DNA of 64,000 nucleotides from Mycobacterium sp. ACS4331 (lineage in GTDB: Bacteria > Actinomycetota > Actinomycetes > Mycobacteriales > Mycobacteriaceae): contig NZ_LZHW01000031.1 of the NCBI RefSeq assembly GCF_001667265.1, positions 151,354 through 215,353 of the forward strand, read 5' to 3'. A program made the position numbers and the translations under genes. The notes under the pieces were generated by a model that was given only the letters and a program-made list of their open reading frames with translations, had not been told where the DNA came from and did no database searches. Below are positions 58,223 through 64,000 of the stretch, in pieces (within the stretch, counting starts at the first letter, position 1; every line of letters begins with the position of its first letter).

Positions 58223-59989
58223 TTATGAAGCGGAAACGCGATCTTCCTGTGCAGCCGCGAGCAGCTCCCGCGCGTGCGCTCGACCGGTGTCCGACTCCCC
58301 CAGCCCGGCCAGCATGCGGGCCAGTTCGGCGACCCGTTCGTCGTCGTCGAGTCGACGCACCCGGCTGGATCCGTTCCCACCGACGGCGTCGACCACCAGG
58401 TGGGTGTCGGCGTAGGCCGCGACCTGGGGCAGGTGTGTCACGACGATCACCTGATGGGTGCGCGCCAACCGCGCGAGCCTGCGCCCGATCTGCACCGCGG
58501 CGCGACCACCCACGCCGGCGTCCACCTCGTCGAACACCATCGTGGTGCCCTCGACCGAGGCTGCGAGCACGACCTCGAGCGCGAGCATCACGCGCGACAG
58601 CTCACCGCCCGAGGCGCTCTTGGCCAGCGGCAGCACCGTCGAACCACGATGCGCCGTGAACCCGAACTCGACCGCGTCGACACCGGCCGACCCGGCGTGC
58701 ACGACCTCACCGGTCGGCAGCGTGAGCGGTGCGGAGTCGTCGGCGGCCGCCGGGATCGGTGTGACGCCGATCGTGAAGTCGGCCTGCGCCATCGCCAGAC
58801 CGCCCAACTCCTCAGTGACGGCCTTGGCCAGCGACTTCGCGGCCTTGGTGCGGACCCGGGTCAGCACCCCGGCAGCCTCGGCGACTCGGACCGCCAGGTC
58901 GTCGACCCGCTGCCGCAGGCCCGCCAGCGCCTCTTCGGACACGTCGAGTTGAGCCAACCGCTCGCGACTCTGCGCGGCCCAGGCCAGCACCCCGTCGACG
59001 TCGGCGGCGTACTTGCGGGTCAGGGTCCGCAGCTCGGCCTGGCGCGCGAGCTTGCCCTCGAGCGTGCTGGCATCGCTGGGCAGGTCGTTGAGGTAGGCGC
59101 CGACCTCCCTGGACACGTCGGCGACGACGGTCAGCGCCTCGGCGAGCTGCTGCCCAAGCCCCTGCAGTGTCGCGTCGTCGGTGGCCTCGAGCGCGGCGGC
59201 GGCCTGCGCCAGGGACTGTGCGGCCGACGACGTGTCGGTCGCACCGTCGGCGTCGTCGCCGCCGCTGAGCGACATCCGGGCCGCGGCCGCGGCCTCCCGC
59301 AGGGCATCCAACTCCGAGAGTCGGCGGATCTCGGCGACCAACGCCTCGTCCTCGCCGGGAGTGGGATCGACGGCGTTGATCTCCTCGAGCGCGAATGTCA
59401 GCCGGTCGGCCTCCTGCGCGAGTTCGCGAGCACTGTTGGTGCGCTCGACCAGATCACGCCGCGCCTGCAGCCACTCGTCGCGCAGTGCCCGATACCGCCG
59501 CAGCTTGTCGGCGACGTCGGCGAACCGGTCGAGCGCCGCCCGCTGCTCGTCGGGCCGCATCAACCGCAGCTGGTCGTTCTGCCCGTGCAGCGTCAGAAGC
59601 TGGGTGGTGAAGGTGCTCAACGACTTCGCCGGAACGCTGCGCCCACCCAGATAGGCGCGCGACGGACCGTCGCGGCTCACCGAGCGCAGCGCGATGACAC
59701 TGCCGTCCTCGTCGCGTTCGGCGCCCGAGGCGTCGAGGATCTCGTCGACCGCAGAGACCAGGTCGCCGTCGATGTCGGTGGTCATGAACCGACCCTCCAC
59801 CACGGCGCGCTGCGCACCCGAACGGACGCGGTTGGCATCGGCGCGGGCGCCGCCGAGCAGATGCAGGCCGGTGACGACCATGGTCTTACCGGTGCCGGTC
59901 TCGCCGGTCAGCACGGTCAGGCCACGGTCGAACTCGGCGTTGGCGGCACTGATCGCGCCCAGAGACTCGATGCGAATTTCGGAGAGCAC
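58223..59989 (-). CDS. recN: DNA repair protein RecN
   Basis: 588 residues, SMC-like. Walker A GETGTGKTMVVTGLHLLGG at the N-terminus, a long coiled coil in the middle, then signature ASGGELSRVMLALEVVL and Walker B MVFDEVDAGVGGRAA near the C-terminus. RecN acts early in double-strand break repair. It starts three bases after nadK ends; the LexA/SOS box, if any, is therefore further upstream. Order tlyA-nadK-recN is that of M. tuberculosis. Confidence 0.95.
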   Translation of the reverse strand: MLSEIRIESLGAISAANAEFDRGLTVLTGETGTGKTMVVTGLHLLGGARADANRVRSGAQRAVVEGRFMTTDIDGDLVSAVDEILDASGAERDEDGSVIALRSVSRDGPSRAYLGGRSVPAKSLSTFTTQLLTLHGQNDQLRLMRPDEQRAALDRFADVADKLRRYRALRDEWLQARRDLVERTNSARELAQEADRLTFALEEINAVDPTPGEDEALVAEIRRLSELDALREAAAAARMSLSGGDDADGATDTSSAAQSLAQAAAALEATDDATLQGLGQQLAEALTVVADVSREVGAYLNDLPSDASTLEGKLARQAELRTLTRKYAADVDGVLAWAAQSRERLAQLDVSEEALAGLRQRVDDLAVRVAEAAGVLTRVRTKAAKSLAKAVTEELGGLAMAQADFTIGVTPIPAAADDSAPLTLPTGEVVHAGSAGVDAVEFGFTAHRGSTVLPLAKSASGGELSRVMLALEVVLAASVEGTTMVFDEVDAGVGGRAAVQIGRRLARLARTHQVIVVTHLPQVAAYADTHLVVDAVGGNGSSRVRRLDDDERVAELARMLAGLGESDTGRAHARELLAAAQEDRVSAS

Positions 59990-59992
59990 GGT

Positions 59993-60916
59993 CTACTTTC
60001 CGCGCCACCCGGTGACCGGCAGCCGGAACTTGCGCACCAGGCGGTCGGTGAACGGGGCGCTGTCGAGACGAATCCACTTGACTGGTTTGGCCGACCGGGT
60101 GACCTCCATCCGGCCGCCCGCCGGCAGCACCATTTCACGCCGGCCGTCGCAGAACACCAGGGAGTCATGGCTGTCGGCGTCGGTCTCCACCGCGATCACC
60201 GCCGCGGGACTGGTGACCATGGGCCGCGCGAACAGTGCGTGCGCGTTGTTCGGCACCACCAGGATGGCCTCCAGATCCGGCCACAGCACGGGCCCGCCGG
60301 CCGAGAACGCGTAGGCCGTGGACCCCGTCGGCGTCGACACCAGCACGCCGTCACAGCCGAAGGACGACACCGGTCGGCCGTCGATCTCGACCACCGCGCC
60401 CAGCACGCCCAGCCGCGGGCCCTTCTCCAGGCTGGCCTCGTTGAGGGCCCAGCCGCGGCTGAGCACCGTGCCGTCGACGCTGATCGCGACGTCGAGCGTC
60501 ATCCGGGTCTCCACCCGGTAGTCACGCTGAACGACGTGGTCCAACACGCTGTCGATCGCGTCGGCCTCCGCCTCGGCCAGGAACCCGATCCGCCCGAGGT
60601 TGACCCCCAGCACCGGAATGTCGGCGTCGCGGGCCAGTTCCGCCGCCCGCAGGAAGGTCCCGTCACCGCCGAGCACGAGCACGAGTTCGCAGCCGTGCGC
60701 GCCCTGTTCGTCGGGGTCGATGACGTTGATCGCGGCGCCGAGCGCCCGCACATCGTCCGGCGCCAACTTCAGCGAGCCGCGGTCAACCGCCTCGGCGGTC
60801 AACAGGCGCAGCCCGATTCCGTTGTCGCTCAGCACCTTCTCCACGCGGCATGCGACTTCGGTCGCCTCGTCGCGGCCGGTGTTCACAACCATCAGCACGG
60901 TGCGTTCGCCTGTCAT
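59993..60916 (-). CDS. nadK: NAD kinase
   Basis: 307 residues. [15 protein letters not shown] is the catalytic GGDGT motif; [11 protein letters not shown] and [19 protein letters not shown] complete the active site. It phosphorylates NAD to NADP with ATP or polyphosphate. The ATG overlaps the tlyA stop by 4 bases. Confidence 0.96.
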   Translation of the reverse strand: MTGERTVLMVVNTGRDEATEVACRVEKVLSDNGIGLRLLTAEAVDRGSLKLAPDDVRALGAAINVIDPDEQGAHGCELVLVLGGDGTFLRAAELARDADIPVLGVNLGRIGFLAEAEADAIDSVLDHVVQRDYRVETRMTLDVAISVDGTVLSRGWALNEASLEKGPRLGVLGAVVEIDGRPVSSFGCDGVLVSTPTGSTAYAFSAGGPVLWPDLEAILVVPNNAHALFARPMVTSPAAVIAVETDADSHDSLVFCDGRREMVLPAGGRMEVTRSAKPVKWIRLDSAPFTDRLVRKFRLPVTGWRGK

Positions 60917-61722
60917 CGCGGCCCTTCGTCGACGGCGCGTCGGATCGCCGGTTCGAGATCCTCGTCGGACAGCGCCTGCTCGGCGTGGCCGCGCAACCAG
61001 AGGAAGTACTCCACATTGCCCGACGGACCGGGCAGCGGGCTGGCCACCGCACCCATGGTGTGCCAGTTCAGTTCGGCGGCACGCTGCGCCACCCGCAGCA
61101 CCGCATCGGCACGCAGGCCCGGTTCATGCACCACGCCTCCCGCGCCGACCAGGCCCTTCCCGACTTCGAACTGCGGCTTCACCATAGGAACGATATCGGC
61201 GTCGGGGCCGGCGCACGCAGTCAGCGCGGGCAGCACCGTGGACAGCGAGATGAACGACAGATCGGCCACCACCAGGTCGACGGGACCGGAGATGGTCTCG
61301 GGCGTCAGGTCGCGCACGTTGGTGCGCTCGATGACGACAACCCGGTCGTCGGAACGCAGGGACCACGCCAGCTGGCCGTAGCCGACGTCGACCGCGACCA
61401 CCTCCCGCGCACCGCGATCCAGCAGCACCTCGGTGAAGCCGCCCGTGGAGGCGCCGGCATCCAGGCAGCGCCGGCCCGTCACGTCGATCCCGAATGCGTC
61501 CAGGGCGCCGATGAGCTTGTGCGCGCCGCGCGACACCCACGACCGTTCCCCAGCATCGGCGACCTTGAGAGATGCGTCGATGGAGATGGAGGTCGCCGGT
61601 TTTGCGGCGGGCAGACCGTCGATGCTGACCCGGCCCGCACTGATGAGTTCGGCCGCCTGCTGGCGCGAGCGCGCCAGTCCACGGCGGACCAACTCGGCGT
61701 CCACCCGCGTACGCCGTGCCAT
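60913..61722 (-). CDS. tlyA: rRNA 2'-O-methyltransferase TlyA
   Basis: 269 residues from the ATG at 61722 ([20 protein letters not shown]), where the S4 RNA-binding domain starts; the extra N-terminal 12 codons are not needed. The RrmJ-like domain has [20 protein letters not shown] for SAM binding and [10 protein letters not shown]. TlyA methylates 16S and 23S rRNA, and in mycobacteria its activity is needed for capreomycin sensitivity. It is also reported as a hemolysin-like protein. Confidence 0.95.
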   Translation of the reverse strand: MARRTRVDAELVRRGLARSRQQAAELISAGRVSIDGLPAAKPATSISIDASLKVADAGERSWVSRGAHKLIGALDAFGIDVTGRRCLDAGASTGGFTEVLLDRGAREVVAVDVGYGQLAWSLRSDDRVVVIERTNVRDLTPETISGPVDLVVADLSFISLSTVLPALTACAGPDADIVPMVKPQFEVGKGLVGAGGVVHEPGLRADAVLRVAQRAAELNWHTMGAVASPLPGPSGNVEYFLWLRGHAEQALSDEDLEPAIRRAVDEGPR

Positions 61723-61729
61723 GGTCTGT

Positions 61730-61912
61730 TCAGCCCTTCTCGACCGACTCCAGCGCAAGGACCAACACGTCGTGCGCCTCTTCGAGTCGTTGGGCGATCG
61801 TGTCGATGTCTACGTCGCCAGCCGTGGTCGGCCCGGACTCCGAATCGGTGTCGGGCAGTTCAGCAAGGATCGCGCCGATCAGGGAGCGGATCTGGTTCGG
61901 GTCGGTGGTCAT
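61730..61912 (-). CDS. small conserved hypothetical protein (Rv1693-like)
   Basis: 60 residues from the ATG at 61912: MTTDPNQIRSLIGAILAELP, an acidic middle, then IDTIAQRLEEAHDVLVLALE. Acidic and helical, cytoplasmic. It sits in the same place as Rv1693, between the HAD phosphatase and tlyA. Function unknown. Ends 7 bases before tlyA. Confidence 0.75.
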   Translation of the reverse strand: MTTDPNQIRSLIGAILAELPDTDSESGPTTAGDVDIDTIAQRLEEAHDVLVLALESVEKG

Positions 61913-61937
61913 CTCGACGCCTACGCTAGTCGATCGC

Positions 61938-62936
61938 TCAGTCGGACAGGGCCCACCGGGCCAGTGCGCCCGCCGCGTCATCATCGCCACCGCGCACGGA
62001 GACCACCTGGCCGTCGGGAGCGTCCCAGACAGCGCGGGCGACGGCCCGCACCACCGCGAGGTCGTCGGCGGGTGTGCCGGCGGCGGTGACGGTCGCGACT
62101 CCGTCGCCGACGGTGACCCGCCACGCGGCGTTCGCCGCGACCTCGAGGTCGGCGGCGGGTGCGTGCAGACCGGTCAGCGTCTCCGCGATGTGGGTGGGCC
62201 GCTGGTCGGGGATCGCGAACACCGCGTCACGCGCGGTGTTGACGCCGGTCAGCACCATGAGGCTGGGCAGGCCGGCTGCGTTGGCGCCCGCGATGTCGGT
62301 GTCGAGCCGATCCCCGACCACCAGTGGAGTCTGGAAGGAGCCGCGGGACAGCGCGTCATTGAGGAGGGCGGGCGCAGGCTTGCCGGCCACCTGCGGGATG
62401 GCGTCGGTCGCGGTCCGCAGCGCCGCGACCATCGACCCGTTGCCGGGCAGCAGGCCGCGCTCGGACGGCAGGGTCTTGTCGACGTTCGCGGCGACCCACA
62501 GCGCACCGGCCCGAATGGCCAGCGCGGCCTCGGCCAACTGGGCCCACCCCGTCTCCACCGAATGGCCCTGCACGACGGCGACCGGTTCGTCGGCGAACAG
62601 CCGCACCGGGGTCAGGCCGACCGTGCTGACCTCCTCGGCCAGTGCATCGGTGCCCACCACGAGAACCCGGCTCTTGGGCGCCAATTGGGCCGCCAGCAGA
62701 TGGGCCGCGCTCTGCGCACTGGTGACGACGTCCTCGGCGCTGGCGGTGAAGCCGAGGTCCCTCAGATGCTCGGCGACCTCCTCGGCACGGCGCGAAGCGT
62801 TGTTGGTGACGAACAGGGTTCGCGACGAAGTGTCGGCCAAAGCGCCGACGGCTCCGTCGGTGGGTTCATGCCCCCGGAACACCGTCCCATCGAGGTCGAG
62901 CAGCAGACAGTCGTGAAGGTGGGCCAGAGTCGTCAC
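61938..62936 (-). CDS. HAD-IIA family phosphatase (Rv1692-like)
   Basis: 332 residues from the GTG at 62936, just after the TPR gene stop; an ATG at 62987 is the alternative. LLLDLDGTVFRG (HAD motif I, nucleophile Asp), FVTNNASRR (motif II), GKPAPAL (motif III Lys) and VVGDRLDTDIAGANAAG (motif IV). Rv1692, in the same position, is a glycerol-3-phosphate phosphatase involved in glycerophospholipid recycling. Confidence 0.92.
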   Translation of the reverse strand: MTTLAHLHDCLLLDLDGTVFRGHEPTDGAVGALADTSSRTLFVTNNASRRAEEVAEHLRDLGFTASAEDVVTSAQSAAHLLAAQLAPKSRVLVVGTDALAEEVSTVGLTPVRLFADEPVAVVQGHSVETGWAQLAEAALAIRAGALWVAANVDKTLPSERGLLPGNGSMVAALRTATDAIPQVAGKPAPALLNDALSRGSFQTPLVVGDRLDTDIAGANAAGLPSLMVLTGVNTARDAVFAIPDQRPTHIAETLTGLHAPAADLEVAANAAWRVTVGDGVATVTAAGTPADDLAVVRAVARAVWDAPDGQVVSVRGGDDDAAGALARWALSD

Positions 62937-62937
62937 G

Positions 62938-63777
62938 TCAGGCGAGCTCGCTGACTCGTTCTTCGGCGTCGGTGACTCCGTCGACATCAGCACTGGCCGA
63001 ATGCAGGAACCACTGCAGGGCCTCGTCTCTGCGGCCGAGCGCGAGCAGCGTCTCGGCGTAGACGTAGAACAGTCGGGCCGCGGTCTGGCCGGACTTCGAC
63101 GGATCGGGCGCCGGTGCGGACAACAGCGCAAGCGCCTGCTCCAGCTGTCCCAGGTCGGCGCGGGCGCCGGCGACCACGATGCGCAGCTCGTCGGCATCGT
63201 CTCCGGTCAGCGCCTCCGCTTCCGGGGTGCGGGCCAATTCAATGGCGCGCTCGGGGCGTCCGACACCACGTTCGCAGTCCGCGATCAGCGGCAGAAGCGT
63301 CGATCTGCTCCCCATGCGGCGGGCGGCACGGAGTTCGGCCAGCGCCTGGGCCCAGTCGCCACAACGGTAGGCCGCGATGCCGACGGCCTCGCGAATGGCC
63401 GCGATGCGACCCGAGCGGGTGCGGGCGGCCTGCGCATGAGCGAGCGCCGCCTCGGGGTCGTCGTCCAGCAGTTCGCCTGCCATCACCAGATGCCGCGCGA
63501 TGGTGTCCGCGGTGCTCTTGTCGAGCGTGCTCAACTCACGGCGGACATCCGGGGCCAACTGTTTGGCTTCGATCTCATGGGGAATCGCGGGGCCGCTGCG
63601 ACGATCGCCGTCGTCCCTGCCATCGCCGGCCGGCCGGGGTTGTGCGCGTCGGGCGCGGTCAGGACCGCCCCGCTGTGGCATCTGACTGCGCTGTCCATGC
63701 CGTTGTTCACCGCGCGGACCGCCGCCACGGGAATCCCGTGCCGGCCGCCGTTCGCCGCCCTGCCTGTTGTCGACCAC
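62938..63777 (-). CDS. tetratricopeptide-like protein with disordered basic N-terminus (Rv1691-like)
   Basis: 279 residues. The first ~65 are Arg/Gly/Gln-rich and disordered. The rest is alpha-helical repeat: LVMAGELLDDDPEAALAHAQ, GIAAYRCGDWAQALAELRAA, ADLGQLEQALALLSA and YVYAETLLALGRRDEALQWF, the W/G/A spacing of TPR motifs. Probably a scaffold. First gene of the operon down to recN. Confidence 0.85.
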   Translation of the reverse strand: MVDNRQGGERRPARDSRGGGPRGEQRHGQRSQMPQRGGPDRARRAQPRPAGDGRDDGDRRSGPAIPHEIEAKQLAPDVRRELSTLDKSTADTIARHLVMAGELLDDDPEAALAHAQAARTRSGRIAAIREAVGIAAYRCGDWAQALAELRAARRMGSRSTLLPLIADCERGVGRPERAIELARTPEAEALTGDDADELRIVVAGARADLGQLEQALALLSAPAPDPSKSGQTAARLFYVYAETLLALGRRDEALQWFLHSASADVDGVTDAEERVSELA

Positions 63778-63901
63778 GTCTGTTCCTGCCCGTTTCCCGG
63801 AAAAGCCTCGTGTTCAGGATACGGGGTGCACCGATTTTGCGACAATTCGCCATTCCAATAATGGACGAATCAACAAAGAATGGAATTACCACCCTGGAAA
63901 T

Positions 63902-63932
63902 AGAAACGCCCCCCACGTGTGTGGGGGGTGTT
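63902..63932 (-). terminator. Rho-independent terminator of the rRNA operon
   Basis: On the minus strand CCCCCCAC-ACAC-GTGGGGGG (8-bp stem, 63928-63909) followed by CGTTTCTATTT, directly after the 5S 3' end. Confidence 0.9.
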
Positions 63933-63939
63933 TCTGTGT

Positions 63940-64000
63940 GTGTTCGGCGGTGTCCTACTTTTCCACCCGAGTTGGGTAGTATCATCGGCGCTGACAGGCT
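63940..64000 (-). rRNA. rrf: 5S rRNA, 3' part (runs off the window)
   Basis: The minus strand reads GCCAGCGCCGATGATACT-like sequence, then GGGTGGAAAAGTAGGACACC and ends CGCCGAACAC at 63940, matching the 3' half of mycobacterial 5S rRNA. About half of the gene and the 23S and 16S genes lie to the right. Confidence 0.95.

Noticed and set aside
58274..61381. 1035-codon plus-strand ORF
   Set aside because: Antisense to recN, nadK and tlyA, which have full catalytic motifs; long antisense frames are common at this GC content and this one shows no protein family.

Overview
The window is GC-rich mycobacterial chromosome, most likely a fast-growing Mycolicibacterium-type species. The right third keeps the gene order known from Mycobacterium tuberculosis around Rv1691 to Rv1713, read on the minus strand: TPR protein, HAD phosphatase, tlyA, nadK, recN, steA, mctB, pyrG, NUDIX, xerD, then parA, scpA, scpB, rluB, cmk, der. 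The 3' end of a 5S rRNA and its terminator lie at the right edge, so an rRNA operon on the minus strand continues beyond the window.

Layout from the left. Positions 1-6.8 kb hold the tail of a Wadjet JetC-like ATPase, a phosphotransferase, a rhomboid-like membrane protein with a flavin amine oxidase, a Pif1-type helicase with a BRCT tail and an exported LAS-peptidase-like protein. Positions 6.8-17.6 kb form a dormancy-type (DosR/DevR) island: a DevR-DevS two-component pair, an Acg nitroreductase, a pyridoxamine-oxidase-like flavoprotein, an SRPBCC protein, a VIT1/CCC1 transporter, an MgtA-type Mg2+ ATPase, and a heavy-metal ATPase fused to a hemerythrin domain. Candidate DosR boxes lie in the promoter gaps. 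A large Ig-like surface protein follows. Positions 20.7-23.2 kb are an arsenic locus (arsR, divergent arsI/cadI-acr3-arsC) with two matching ArsR operators. Positions 23-32 kb carry oxidoreductases, a CmtR-CDF metal module, a cutinase, a GH16 lipoprotein, a GNAT protein and a decayed ECF sigma factor.

Positions 32.4-38.8 kb are a decayed genomic island on tRNA-Pro(GGG). It has a 43-bp repeat of the tRNA 3' half (35421-35463 and 38685-38727), a truncated integrase, an IS3-family element with a frameshift in orfB, broken OLD/TOPRIM and RES genes, an unknown gene interrupted by an in-frame TAG, and a small beta-flower protein with a collagen-like tail.

Positions 38.8-47.8 kb return to core genes: rhlE, two TauE/SafE permeases, and der to parA. 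Between the permeases is a 35-codon upstream ORF ending in Cys-Cys that looks like a cysteine-responsive attenuator. Between parA and xerD a plus-strand four-gene cassette (ThDP enzyme, SRPBCC, KAS III with the catalytic His replaced by Asn, PLP aminotransferase) breaks the conserved order and looks like a small uncharacterised biosynthetic cluster.

The best candidates for new biology are the Cys-Cys leader ORF, the four-gene cassette and the ATPase-hemerythrin fusion.
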